From NCBI GenBank assembly GCA_001784285.1, contig MFQC01000002.1, positions 2,429 through 43,000 of the forward strand: a DNA stretch of 40,572 nt, given 5' to 3'. This document shows positions 27,906 through 37,840 of the stretch, in pieces; position 1 is the first letter of the stretch, and each line of letters opens with the position of its first letter. The stretch is from Candidatus Magasanikbacteria bacterium RIFCSPHIGHO2_02_FULL_48_18 (lineage in GTDB: Bacteria > Patescibacteriota > Patescibacteriia > Magasanikbacterales > UBA922). The notes under the pieces are model-generated. The model had not been told where the DNA came from, did no database searches, and saw nothing but the letters and a program-made list of their open reading frames with translations. Both the position numbers and the translations under genes were made by a program.

Positions 27906-28780
27906 TGCGTATGGAAAACACGTTGGGAAAACAATTGGCGCAAATGCTGAAAGGGGGTGTCATTATGGACGTCACAACGCCGGAGCAGGCAAAAATAGCC
28001 GAAGCCGCCGGTGCCTGTGCGGTCATGGCATTGGAACGCCTCCCTCATGACATTCGACGCGACGGCGGGGTCGCGCGCATGAGCGACCCCTCGATGATCC
28101 TTGCAATAAAACAAGCGGTCACCATTCCGGTTATGGCAAAAGTGAGGATTGGTCATTTTGTGGAAGCGGAAATCTTGCAAGCCCTTGAGATTGACTTTGT
28201 CGACGAATCGGAAGTGCTTACTCCGGCTGACGACGAATATCATATTGATAAAACCGCCTTTCGCATTCCGTTTGTGTGCGGCGCGCGAAACCTTGGGGAA
28301 GCCCTGCGCCGTATTTCGGAAGGAGCAAGTATGATTCGCACCAAAGGCGAAGCCGGAACCGGCAATATTGTGGAAGCGGTTCGCCATATGCGGACGATTC
28401 AAAGAGAAATCCAAGAAATTATGACACTTCCCGCCGAAGCATTGGTCCGCCACGCCAAAACCATCGGCGTCTCTGTTGAATTGCTCCGTAAAATACAAAA
28501 AGAAAAAAAATTGCCTGTGGTCAACTTTTCGGCCGGTGGCATTGCGACCCCTGCTGACGCCGCGCTCATGATGCGTCTTGGCGCAGAAGGCGTATTTGTC
28601 GGCTCCGGCATTTTTCAATCATCAAATCCGGAAACGATGGGACGCGCCATTGTCGAGGCGGTTGCCCATTTTTCGGACGCGCAAAAAATAACATCGGTTT
28701 CGAGCGGGCTCGGAAACGCCATGAAAGGCGACGACATCGCAACACTGTCGATACGCATGCAAGAACGCGGATCACCATAA
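27905..28780 (+). CDS. pdxS: Pyridoxal 5'-phosphate synthase synthase subunit
   Basis: [101 protein letters not shown]. Overlaps the pdxT stop (TAATG). Confidence 0.96.
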   Translation: MRMENTLGKQLAQMLKGGVIMDVTTPEQAKIAEAAGACAVMALERLPHDIRRDGGVARMSDPSMILAIKQAVTIPVMAKVRIGHFVEAEILQALEIDFVDESEVLTPADDEYHIDKTAFRIPFVCGARNLGEALRRISEGASMIRTKGEAGTGNIVEAVRHMRTIQREIQEIMTLPAEALVRHAKTIGVSVELLRKIQKEKKLPVVNFSAGGIATPADAALMMRLGAEGVFVGSGIFQSSNPETMGRAIVEAVAHFSDAQKITSVSSGLGNAMKGDDIATLSIRMQERGSP

Positions 28781-28836
28781 TGTGATTGGAACACTATATA
28801 TCCAGAAAAAATAAAAACAGGTATACTGCATATTCT

Positions 28837-30705
28837 ATGGAGTACGTGAGAGAACATCTCACCAAACATCACTTTCTCCACGCGCCTCACCATTGGTTTT
28901 TGGCGCTTCTTGTTTCTCCCGTTCATCTCGCCGAACTGCATTATCAAAAGCGATATCACCTTCGTTTTGTCCATGCAAAAAAATTATTTTTGTTTGATTT
29001 TACCCTGCTTCTCAGCGTTATTGCATTGTTTGGCATAACACTCTTTTTATTTCTGTACGAACCATCCGTGGTTGCCTCTGTTTCTCTTTCCATCACCCCA
29101 TCGAACAACGCCACGCCGGCAACAAAAATTCAAAGCGGAGACGACATCACATATACCGTTGCATACGCCAACAAAAGCGGCGTCCTTTTGCAAGATCCGC
29201 ATCTCAGCGTTTCCTTTCCTCTTGGCTTTGTCCTCGAATCCGCCGCGCCATCCGAACTTTTTACGCCAGCCAATAACACGTTTGTCTTGCCCCCTATTCC
29301 ACCCGGCGGCTCTGGCGAGGCGGTCATAAAGGGAATCCTCTTTGGGACCCCGGACGAAACCGACCGGGTGAGCGCCCAGCTGTCCTATCGCCAGGAACAA
29401 CGAACCGATCGAGAAATACGCATTGCGAATGTATTGACCACGCTTCGGGGATCAATTCTCGAAGGCGCCTTGAGCGGTTCCCACGCCATCCTCCCAACGG
29501 GATCGTCCCCCATAACAGTAACACTCACGAATACCGCGACGCATTCGCTCCCCTCTCTCGTTCTACCGCTCGCCATGCCATCCGGCATATCTCTTCATAC
29601 AGTTACGACAACCGCAGGAACAATAGAATCACAGGAATGGCGTGTCAAAGAACTCCCTCCTCATGAATCCATACGCCTCACTGGCGTCATACAAACCAAT
29701 TTGGAAAAAAGCGCACAACATGCGACACTTCAGTTAACCCCCCTTCTTTTTGTCCGGAATGCCACGTTCCCGCAAACGCTGATACAATATGAATGGAATG
29801 TGCTTCATCCAAACATTGAATTTTCCGCCTTCTGGAATGACGCGCGTGAAACGGCCAGGCCAGGAGAAGTGGTGCCGCTCACGCTCACGATCCATAATAA
29901 CGGCGACACGGTCTTAAACGATGCGACGATTGATATCCCCTTCCCGAGCTCTCTCATTGTTCTATCGCAATTGACACAATACAACGCCGGTGTCCTTGCG
30001 AAGGAAACATTGACCCTCAATAAAAAATACATTGCAGGACTCGCGTCATTGGAGCCCGGGAGTTCACTTTCTCTTTCCTTGCAGGTTCCTCTTCGATCAA
30101 ATCCCCAAGGGGGCACAGACCTCTCGGTGATTCTTTCCCCGCGCATTCGCGCCTCGGTGCCGCTTGCCTCAAACGACTCCATTGATTTTGACAGCGCCAT
30201 ACATACAAAACCACTGCATATCGGGACGAATCTTATCCTGAGCGCGGATATGCGGTACTTTACGCCCGAAGGCGACCAGCTTGGCCGCGGCCCATTGCCG
30301 CCCGCTGTTGGCAAAGAAACAAAATATTGGGCAATCATAACCATACAGAATACGACGAGCGCGGTATCTGATCTTTCGTTATCTGCGACGCTTCCGCCTG
30401 GCGTTTCCTGGACCGGGAAAACCAGCGTGAGTCATGGAAGCGCCGTTTTGTTCAATGAAAAAAATAAAATGCTCTCTTGGTCTCACAAAACCATGCCGGC
30501 GTATCAAAAGATTGGCATTTATATTGAACTCTCATGGACGCCGAGCCAATCAGACATAGGAAAAACGCCGCTCCTCCTCAAAGATATTGTTCTGTCAGGG
30601 CATGACACCTATATTGACGCAGGGCTTACAAAAACTTACCCCAATCTTGACGCATCGCTCAAGAACGATACCATCGCTCAAAAAAAAGGAACAAAAGTGC
30701 AATAA
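28837..30705 (+). CDS. Large membrane-anchored surface protein with DUF11-like/CARDB-like repeats
   Basis: TM segment LFLFDFTLLLSVIALFGITLFLFLY, then repeated patterns GDDITYTVAYANKSGVLLQDPHLSVSFPLGF, GEVVPLTLTIHNNGDTVLNDATIDIPFPSSL, KYWAIITIQNTTSAVSDLSLSATLPPGVSW. Confidence 0.7.
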   Translation: MEYVREHLTKHHFLHAPHHWFLALLVSPVHLAELHYQKRYHLRFVHAKKLFLFDFTLLLSVIALFGITLFLFLYEPSVVASVSLSITPSNNATPATKIQSGDDITYTVAYANKSGVLLQDPHLSVSFPLGFVLESAAPSELFTPANNTFVLPPIPPGGSGEAVIKGILFGTPDETDRVSAQLSYRQEQRTDREIRIANVLTTLRGSILEGALSGSHAILPTGSSPITVTLTNTATHSLPSLVLPLAMPSGISLHTVTTTAGTIESQEWRVKELPPHESIRLTGVIQTNLEKSAQHATLQLTPLLFVRNATFPQTLIQYEWNVLHPNIEFSAFWNDARETARPGEVVPLTLTIHNNGDTVLNDATIDIPFPSSLIVLSQLTQYNAGVLAKETLTLNKKYIAGLASLEPGSSLSLSLQVPLRSNPQGGTDLSVILSPRIRASVPLASNDSIDFDSAIHTKPLHIGTNLILSADMRYFTPEGDQLGRGPLPPAVGKETKYWAIITIQNTTSAVSDLSLSATLPPGVSWTGKTSVSHGSAVLFNEKNKMLSWSHKTMPAYQKIGIYIELSWTPSQSDIGKTPLLLKDIVLSGHDTYIDAGLTKTYPNLDASLKNDTIAQKKGTKVQ

Positions 30706-30746
30706 AAGGCAGGCTGAAGTCCAAAATCGGGACGCGCGCAAAAAAC

Positions 30747-30775
30747 TTGACAAATCTTCTCAATTATGCTATGGT
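30747..30775 (+). promoter_or_regulatory. Sigma70-like promoter upstream of glycosyltransferase
   Basis: TTGACA (30747-30752), 17-nt spacer, TATGGT. Confidence 0.5.
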
Positions 30776-30810
30776 ATTAAGCTATTTTTTAGCTACAATA
30801 AAAGAAAAAA

Positions 30811-31995
30811 ATGATTGGTATGAAAATTGCGATGATCGGACAAAAAGGAATGCCGGCCGGATACGGGGGTGTGGAAGCCCACGTCCACGGTCTTGCGGTA
30901 CACCTTAAACAAGCTGGCCATGATGTCACGGTATACAGCCGATCTTGGTATACTGGTTTTTCCGAAACCAAGACGGTCGAAGGCGTGGTGTGCCAGTATA
31001 TTCCTACGATCAAGACCAAACACCTCGATACCATCACCCATACGCTTCTTTCCACGCTTCACGCGGTATTCCAGCGCTTTGACGTGATTCATTATCATGG
31101 GGTGGGTCCGTCCTTGGTTTCCTGGATCCCCCGCCTCTTGTCGCCAAAAACCAACGTGGTTACGACATTTCACTCTATTGACCGCTACCACGAAAAATGG
31201 GGATTCCTGTCGCGCCTCTTCCTGAGACTCGGAGAATGGACAGCGTGTTTTTTTGCTCATGAGACGATCACCGTGTCGCAAAGTTTGGGGCGCTATTGTG
31301 AAAAAGAATTTCACAAAGAAACAATCTATATTCCAAACGCCGTGTCCCCTCAGTCTCAATCGCGCATCAATCGTGAACCATTAAAAAAATTCGGTCTCCT
31401 GCATGAGCCATATCTGGTCATGATCTCGCGTCTTATCCCGCACAAAGGAGCGCATCTTCTTATTGAAGCGTTCCACAATTTAAAAATGAACCACGCCGAT
31501 GATCCAATGATAAAAAATTTGAAACTGGCGATTGTCGGCGGATCGGTCTATACGGATGAGTATATCAGGGACCTTCATCTTCAGGCGGCGCCATGCAACG
31601 ATATCATTTTTACCGACTTTCAAACCGGAGAAACCTTGGACGCGTTGTATCGAAACGCGATCGCGCTCGTTCATCCGTCTCTCAATGAAGGACTCCCCAT
31701 AACCGTCCTCAAAGCGATGGCGCTTGGGAAGCCGGTCCTCGTCTCGAACATTCCGGAGCATCTTGAACTCCTTCATGATCCACGCGCGATCTTTGTCCAA
31801 AATGATGTGCGCACCATGGAAATCACCCTCTATGAATTTTTGTGCCTCCCCAAAGAAGAAAAAGAAAGCATGGGAAACGCAAACGCGCGCCTTGTGGAAA
31901 CGTCGTACTCGTGGCGCATGATCTTGCCGCAAATTATTGCGGTGTATGAACGGCAGTCAACACGGCCGCTGGCGTTTGCCGCAAAAGCAATATAA
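30811..31995 (+). CDS. Glycosyltransferase family 4 protein
   Basis: KIAMIGQKGMPAGYGGVEAHVHGLAVHLKQAGHDVTVYSR, DVIHYHGVGPSL, ALVHPSLNEGLPITVLKAMALGKPVLVSNIPEHLEL. Confidence 0.9.
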   Translation: MIGMKIAMIGQKGMPAGYGGVEAHVHGLAVHLKQAGHDVTVYSRSWYTGFSETKTVEGVVCQYIPTIKTKHLDTITHTLLSTLHAVFQRFDVIHYHGVGPSLVSWIPRLLSPKTNVVTTFHSIDRYHEKWGFLSRLFLRLGEWTACFFAHETITVSQSLGRYCEKEFHKETIYIPNAVSPQSQSRINREPLKKFGLLHEPYLVMISRLIPHKGAHLLIEAFHNLKMNHADDPMIKNLKLAIVGGSVYTDEYIRDLHLQAAPCNDIIFTDFQTGETLDALYRNAIALVHPSLNEGLPITVLKAMALGKPVLVSNIPEHLELLHDPRAIFVQNDVRTMEITLYEFLCLPKEEKESMGNANARLVETSYSWRMILPQIIAVYERQSTRPLAFAAKAI

Positions 31996-32026
31996 AAACA
32001 TCTTCGCAAAACGCAAGATGTTTTTT
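31994..32026. terminator. Bidirectional terminator between convergent genes
   Basis: AAAAACATCTT-cgcaaaacgc-AAGATGTTTTTT. Confidence 0.8.
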
Positions 32027-32051
32027 AAAAGCAAACCAAATACGTCAACTG

Positions 32052-34067
32052 TCAAAATCCGCTTCCAAATGCGACAACATCATCCTTTCCATTAAAATCC
32101 ACATCACGCGCCTGGACTTCAATGCCCGGCGTTCCAAAGCTGGCATACGCCTCAAATGCCGGAAAAAGCGTTTTTCCCGCTTGATCAAAAATGTGTATGA
32201 AGGGCTTCTTCCCCGGGCCGCTACCCACAATCACGTCATCGTCTCCATCTCCATCCACGTCTCCCGCGGCAACACTGATACCGCCCAAAAAAGAGGACTC
32301 AAACGCCGGCCAAAATCCAAACAGATCCAGTTTGGAAGAATACACATACACATCCGGCGCGCGCCCCTTTCCGGAACCCACAAGCAGGGTTCCATTTTTT
32401 TGTCCCTCTGTTCGTGCGACGGCCAGGCTGTATCCCCCGTCATACGTTTCGCCAAACGGATACCAATCCCGAAACATCTGCCGCCCATGACGCGTATAAA
32501 TTTTAATCGGCAACGGGTACCCGTCTTTTGGCGCGACATATATTTCGCCATATCCATCCCCATTGATATCCCCGATCGCAATTTTCATCGTGCCCTGATA
32601 GGAGGCGCCATAGGGGTAGCGCCGCATATAGAGCTGGCCGTCGTCTTTCCAAATAAGAATTTTGCCGCGACGAACCGCCATCAGTTCTCGTTTGCCATTT
32701 CCGTCCAAATCAACGGACGCAAGCTGTGCCCCGCCGTCATACGCGCTGTCAAATGCGAAAAAACCATTTCGGACGCGTTCGCCATTGGCCCGGAAAAAAC
32801 GGACAAAATCGCCGTTCGTGTACACCACGTCTTCAAGGTCTTCGAGCGTCTTCATCAAAATAATCGCGTCGTTACCGGGCAAGGTTATTTCGGAGATAAT
32901 GGATCCGTCATTCACGGCCTCATCCTGCATCCCATGAATTTTTTCAAATTCGCCGTCAAGAAGAACGGTTTGTTTCTTTTCGGTACTGTTGACCAATGTC
33001 ATGCCATGGTCAAACTCTCTTTTCCACACATCCGGTGCATACGCCTGCTGTTTTGTTTGCGATACGGCCGAACCTAATGCCTCTCCCAAATCCACATCAT
33101 ACTCATCATACCACCAGAGCTGTCCATGATCTTGGTCTCCATGGTCAAAAGAAAACATCACATTGTCTTCCAAAAGCGAACTGCCCAATCCAAAACGCAT
33201 TTTTTGGAATTCATTTTTATTGCCTTGATTATTGGTATTGCCATTGATAATCGTGAGGACAGGTTCTTTGTTTGCCTTCTTGTTTTTTTGGATATTGGTC
33301 ATGACCGTTTGCCATGTGCCGTTTCCTTCCCACGGCGTGGGAAAGGTTTCAAACATGCGGCCATTCACGAACGGCTGTATTGAGGGGTGAGATGTTCCAT
33401 TCATAACCACATACGTCGTGTCGAGGTGGTCATTGACATAGGAAAAAAAATACTGCGTCCGCTTAAGCCAGAGCGCGTCGGCTTCGTGCGGCGCGTCTTT
33501 TTTTCCATCGCTATTGACATCCACGTCTCCGGCGTTAATCCATGAGATATTTTCGGAAACCATATCAAAAAAAATCCCATCAACATAGGACAAGGACGCG
33601 ACATGATCATTAACATACGAAATCAGATATTCGGTCCACGCGGGATCCATGTTGATATTCTTAATATCAGCCCACGCCGAAATAACGGTGCCAGAGCTGC
33701 TTTTCAGCCACCACGATGAATCCACGATCAAATTTTTATAGACACTATCCTTCGTCCAGTGAGTCACGTTATAGCTTTGGCTTGGCACGTACGCCAAAAT
33801 AATAACATCCGGATTTTTGGCATGAATTTTTTGAACAATATGTTTGTTTGCTACTATTTGCGTTGGCGTCAAAATAAGCACATCATACCGCGCCATTTGT
33901 TCTATGAACGATGACGAATTTTGGAGCGTATTCAAATAATAGTTGGCAAGATACGGGGCCGGTTTGGCGGAAACGGCAGTGCCCCAAAAAAAACAAACAA
34001 AAAACAAGACAAAAAAGAAATGTATTGTTTTGTTGTTACCGTTGTCCGATCGTCGTCTCATACACAC
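32052..34067 (-). CDS. Secreted putative glycoside hydrolase-like (GHL15-like) protein with C-terminal FG-GAP/VCBS repeats
   Basis: Signal peptide (HFFFVLFFVCFFWGTAVSA); barrel-type region (VDGIFFDMVSENISWI, VIILAYVPSQSYN); FG-GAP-like ASVDLDGNGKRELMAVRRG, IAIGDINGDGYGEIYVAPKDG, AAGDVDGDGDDDVIVGSGPG, QARDVDFNGKDDVVAFGSG. Confidence 0.75.
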   Translation of the reverse strand: MCMRRRSDNGNNKTIHFFFVLFFVCFFWGTAVSAKPAPYLANYYLNTLQNSSSFIEQMARYDVLILTPTQIVANKHIVQKIHAKNPDVIILAYVPSQSYNVTHWTKDSVYKNLIVDSSWWLKSSSGTVISAWADIKNINMDPAWTEYLISYVNDHVASLSYVDGIFFDMVSENISWINAGDVDVNSDGKKDAPHEADALWLKRTQYFFSYVNDHLDTTYVVMNGTSHPSIQPFVNGRMFETFPTPWEGNGTWQTVMTNIQKNKKANKEPVLTIINGNTNNQGNKNEFQKMRFGLGSSLLEDNVMFSFDHGDQDHGQLWWYDEYDVDLGEALGSAVSQTKQQAYAPDVWKREFDHGMTLVNSTEKKQTVLLDGEFEKIHGMQDEAVNDGSIISEITLPGNDAIILMKTLEDLEDVVYTNGDFVRFFRANGERVRNGFFAFDSAYDGGAQLASVDLDGNGKRELMAVRRGKILIWKDDGQLYMRRYPYGASYQGTMKIAIGDINGDGYGEIYVAPKDGYPLPIKIYTRHGRQMFRDWYPFGETYDGGYSLAVARTEGQKNGTLLVGSGKGRAPDVYVYSSKLDLFGFWPAFESSFLGGISVAAGDVDGDGDDDVIVGSGPGKKPFIHIFDQAGKTLFPAFEAYASFGTPGIEVQARDVDFNGKDDVVAFGSGF

Positions 34068-35250
34068 GAATTATAGCGCGGTAATACGTCAATAAGCCAT
34101 TCTGTTCACCGGTTTCCAAAGACAATTTTTTCTCCATCGCGTTTCGTTTGGAAATCGGCATACTATACCATGTTTCGATACGTTTGGCAAGACTTTGCGG
34201 ATTTCCCGGTTCAAAAAGAAGATCGTCCGGCAAGAGCTCCGGAATGCCGCCAATACGGCTTCCCAGAACAACTCTCCCCATGGCTTTGGCTTCCACGAGA
34301 GACAGCGGATAATTTTCATACCAGACGGAAGGGACGACCAGCAAACGAAACGACTGCATTGATCGTTGAAGCGTTTCCCCGCTCTCCCAATTCCGTATCA
34401 CCACGTTTTGAAGAGATTCTTTTTGTATCCGTGATTGGAGATGATTTTTTTCCGGGCCGTCGCCAATCAACACGACCGGAATTGTTGGCATCATTTTTGC
34501 CGCGTCAAGGAGAACATCAAGTCCTTTTTGTGTTTCAAATCGGCCCACATAGCCAACCCCCTCGGCTTCTTCTGTTATGGGGGAAAATGGATATGCCGCG
34601 CCGTCAATGGGATTGGGAATCGTCACAAGACGATCCGCTTCATAGCCGGCGCGTATCATAAGATCTCTTGCAAAAACACTGGGCGTGATATACCGGTCAA
34701 TCCCTTGTTTTTTAGAGCGACCGTCCCGAACATAGGCTTCTATGGTCCCGGCAATGCTTTGCCCGTAGTGTTCCATGCAATTATGAAGAAGACAGCGATA
34801 GTATCGTTTCCCCATTATAGACTCATCAATGGCGCCATGATGATACATGAGATAGTTTGGCGCGATGAGCTTATAATCATGCACCGTCATAACGGTTGGA
34901 ATATCTTGTTTTTTGGTGACATCAAGAAGAGAAAAAGACAGCTGATGATAGATATTGTGAAAATGAACGATATCCGGCTGAAAATCCCGGACCAGCCGAT
35001 CAAACGCGTCCCGCGCGTTGGTGTTGTATATGCTTTTGACGCCGGCACGGAGTCTCTCGCCAAACGGCTGCGCGTCGTCATACGAAACGGCATCGCAAAA
35101 ATACTCGTTCTCCATGTCATTCTTCGCATTCCGCGGCCCAAAAATGGCAACCGTATGCCCGCTGTCTTCCAATATTTTTTTTGTTAAAAAAACCACGCGC
35201 TCTGTTCCGCCGCGGAGATACCAGTATTTGTTGACCAAAATAATCTTCAT
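34036..35250 (-). CDS. Glycosyltransferase family 4 protein
   Basis: MKIILVNKYWYLRGGTERVVFLTKKILEDSGHTVAIFG, PDIVHFHNIYHQLS, VGYVGRFETQKGLDVLLDAA, SVWYENYPLSLVEAKAMGRVVLGSRIGGIPELL. Confidence 0.92.
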   Translation of the reverse strand: MKIILVNKYWYLRGGTERVVFLTKKILEDSGHTVAIFGPRNAKNDMENEYFCDAVSYDDAQPFGERLRAGVKSIYNTNARDAFDRLVRDFQPDIVHFHNIYHQLSFSLLDVTKKQDIPTVMTVHDYKLIAPNYLMYHHGAIDESIMGKRYYRCLLHNCMEHYGQSIAGTIEAYVRDGRSKKQGIDRYITPSVFARDLMIRAGYEADRLVTIPNPIDGAAYPFSPITEEAEGVGYVGRFETQKGLDVLLDAAKMMPTIPVVLIGDGPEKNHLQSRIQKESLQNVVIRNWESGETLQRSMQSFRLLVVPSVWYENYPLSLVEAKAMGRVVLGSRIGGIPELLPDDLLFEPGNPQSLAKRIETWYSMPISKRNAMEKKLSLETGEQNGLLTYYRAIIRVYETTIGQR

Positions 35251-35251
35251 A

Positions 35252-36271
35252 TCACAGGTCCCGCATCCCACCAATTTTATTTTTTATTACCCAGCACGCC
35301 ACTTTGTGCGGATGTTTTTTGATGGCGGTGCGGCTGGTGCAAATCATCCATGCCGGACGCCCTACCGTGCGAACTTTTTCTCGCGCCGCTTCCGCTCTCT
35401 CACCATACCACAAATCATTCCACTGTTTCACATTTTGAATATTACCCATGGGGTACGTGTGGACGACCGACGGATACACCACGCCGCGAGGGTCAAGATA
35501 AAAAAACTTGGTCCCCGGATCCGTATTCAAAATTTGTTTTTTTTCAATGGAAAATTGGTACATGCCATGCGCAAAATACGCGCGCGCCCATCGTTTGGGA
35601 TTCCAGGTCCCGAGTTCCTTGTTCATCACATAATCATACTGCTTTTTGAGCACGGTCATGTCGGGTTTGTTATCCACGGTAATCCCGCCAAAATAATGTT
35701 CCGAACTTTGGGCAAACGCGTGGGTAAACTGAATCCCCCGTTTTCTGGTTTCGTCATAAACTTTTCCAAAATCAGAAACGTTCTCCGGCAGAATAGTAAA
35801 GGCCAGTCGCAAATTGCTCATTCCGAGTTTTTGGAGGCGTTCCAGCGTTTCCATGTCTTTTTCCCACGCATTGGGAATTTTTCGAATCTCCTCATGACGC
35901 TTGCCATAGCCATCCACAGAAATCGCGACACCAATGTCCGGTTTTATGGCAAGAATTTTTTTCATCTGCCGTTCAATAAGCGCGGGCGTAAAACCGTTGG
36001 TCGAAATCACCATGCGCGCCTTTGGACATCGCTTTACCACGGTCGCGATAATATCCGGGATGTCGATCCGAAGAAACGGTTCACCGCCAGAGATGTTGAT
36101 GTCTCGAAGCGTCCCTGGGAGTTTTGTATATTCCGACACCGGCAATTCCGGAAAATCTTTTATTTTCCAAATATCGCACATAATACAGCGCGAATTGCAG
36201 TTGTACGTAATCCCAAGAACGCAGTCAATGGGGAGCTGGACCTTATTTTTTCCTGTATCAGACTTCATCAT
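35252..36271 (-). CDS. Radical SAM protein
   Basis: CNSRCIMCDIW (CxxxCxxC), INISGGEPFLRIDIPDII, MVISTNGFTP; PRGVVYPSVVHTYPMGNIQ and WMICTSRT near the C-terminus. Confidence 0.9.
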   Translation of the reverse strand: MMKSDTGKNKVQLPIDCVLGITYNCNSRCIMCDIWKIKDFPELPVSEYTKLPGTLRDINISGGEPFLRIDIPDIIATVVKRCPKARMVISTNGFTPALIERQMKKILAIKPDIGVAISVDGYGKRHEEIRKIPNAWEKDMETLERLQKLGMSNLRLAFTILPENVSDFGKVYDETRKRGIQFTHAFAQSSEHYFGGITVDNKPDMTVLKKQYDYVMNKELGTWNPKRWARAYFAHGMYQFSIEKKQILNTDPGTKFFYLDPRGVVYPSVVHTYPMGNIQNVKQWNDLWYGERAEAAREKVRTVGRPAWMICTSRTAIKKHPHKVACWVIKNKIGGMRDL

Positions 36272-36274
36272 ACC

Positions 36275-37756
36275 TCACCATGCAAGAAAATTTTTCTCCT
36301 GCCGTTTCTCTCTCCATAACAATACCAAAATACCGGCCAAAAACCAAAAGTAAAACATGAGCGTTCGAAATTCAAAATATGGGCCAAAAAATCCCAAAAT
36401 CATAATACCAATAACAAGGCCAACAAAGCCTTCAGCAAGAATGGATTCCGATGTTCCGGCATGGGTTTTCATCACGTTTCTCGCTGTCTGCATAAGTGAA
36501 AGAAAAATACCAATCCACACAAGCAACCCAACGGTTCCGTATTCTCCCCAAATGCTGAGCCAGCTATTGTCAATTTGGCCGTATTGATTTTGAATGCCAA
36601 AGGGCAGATGCAGCTTGTCGTACACATCGGTATTGAGAAGCGCCGCCGCGACACCGCCGCCATACCGGCCGGGTCCATGACCAAACAGCGGCGCGTCCGG
36701 AACCACGGTCAGGGGCGTATGAACAATAAAAAATATACGCCCGTACCCATCGTAGCTCTCGCGCCACGCGCTTAGGCTGAATGCTTCAAACATTCTTTCA
36801 GCCAAGGTTTGGGTCGGTTTTTCCGTCATGGATAATACATTATCGTGTGTTGCCGCGTAGCCGCCAAGATACACAAGCAATACCGCGACAAACGCTCCAA
36901 TGCCGATGAGAATTCGTGTATCTTTTTTTACAAAAAGGCCAATGATACCAATACCAAAAAAGGCGGCAAGCCAACTGGCGCGAGAAAACGTAAGGGTCAA
37001 AACAAGTGCTAACGCCGCGAGAAGAAACCACAACAAAAAACGACGCTCTTTTTTGACATGGTACACCCAGGGAAAAAGCATGATAAGCCCCAAAGCGAGA
37101 AAACTGCCGAGCTGGTCGTAGCGCCCCATCGTGGAAAACACACGCGTCCCCGGCGCCCAAAACTGCTCTGCGCCGCCTACAATGGCCGCGTTTCCAACCG
37201 TCACGGTTCTGGTGGAAAAAAGGTATGGGTCAAGCAACCCGCCCGCCGCGTATTGAACCATGCCAAAGCCGGCCTCAAGAAGAATCATGCCAAGCCCAAA
37301 GAAAAGAAATTTTTTGAGTGTGTCTCTCGGATATTCCAAAAAGAGCACAATAAAAAACACAAATACAAATCGAAGCAATTGGCGAATGCCAAACAGCCAA
37401 ACGGTGGGATGGTACCGTTGAATGATGAGCGTCACAATGGCGCAAAGAAAAAACGCGACAAACCAACGCATCAAGGGCTGGCGCGGAGAAAGCCGCCCGT
37501 ATTTTTTGATGTAATGAAACCAGCTTCCGAGGGCGACACCATATACCAGAAGTTCGGGTGTGTATTTGACCAGGCCAAAATACTGAATCGGCGTATGCAA
37601 TAATATAAGGCTTTCAAATGGAAACCACACCAAAAGGCCATAGAGCAGCCATTCTGTTTTTTGAATGGTAAATAACAAAACAAGCCCCGCAATGCCAAGC
37701 GCGGCGAGCAAAAAAAATGTCAGGCCGTTGGGAGAAAACTGAAAGAGGTCGGACAT
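36275..37756 (-). CDS. O-antigen ligase/polymerase-like membrane protein
   Basis: Multi-TM; VFSTMGRYDQLGSFLALGLIMLFPWVYHVKKERRFLLWFLLAALALVLTLTFSRASWLAAFFG, PLFGHGPGRYGGGVAAALLN, QIDNSWLSIWGEYGTVGLLVWIGIF. Confidence 0.85.
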   Translation of the reverse strand: MSDLFQFSPNGLTFFLLAALGIAGLVLLFTIQKTEWLLYGLLVWFPFESLILLHTPIQYFGLVKYTPELLVYGVALGSWFHYIKKYGRLSPRQPLMRWFVAFFLCAIVTLIIQRYHPTVWLFGIRQLLRFVFVFFIVLFLEYPRDTLKKFLFFGLGMILLEAGFGMVQYAAGGLLDPYLFSTRTVTVGNAAIVGGAEQFWAPGTRVFSTMGRYDQLGSFLALGLIMLFPWVYHVKKERRFLLWFLLAALALVLTLTFSRASWLAAFFGIGIIGLFVKKDTRILIGIGAFVAVLLVYLGGYAATHDNVLSMTEKPTQTLAERMFEAFSLSAWRESYDGYGRIFFIVHTPLTVVPDAPLFGHGPGRYGGGVAAALLNTDVYDKLHLPFGIQNQYGQIDNSWLSIWGEYGTVGLLVWIGIFLSLMQTARNVMKTHAGTSESILAEGFVGLVIGIMILGFFGPYFEFRTLMFYFWFLAGILVLLWREKRQEKNFLAW

Positions 37757-37812
37757 AGAAACTTTGTTGGCAGTATACTAAAGACTAAGGATAAAAGGAA
37801 GATTTTTCATAT

Positions 37813-37834
37813 AAAAAAAACCGGCGAGAAGCCG
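37813..37834 (-). terminator. Terminator of the HepT/MntA module
   Basis: Minus strand CGGCTTCTCGCCGG followed by TTTTTTTT; 21 bp identical to 38549-38569. Confidence 0.75.
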
Positions 37835-37840
37835 ATTTTG

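Noticed and set aside
32181-33077. 298-aa + strand ORF opposite the GHL15/FG-GAP protein
   Set aside because: Shadow ORF; translation has no domain signature and sits antisense to a clear secreted protein.
35018-36319. 433-aa + strand ORF opposite GT4 and radical SAM genes
   Set aside because: Spans two well-supported minus-strand genes and shows no family features.
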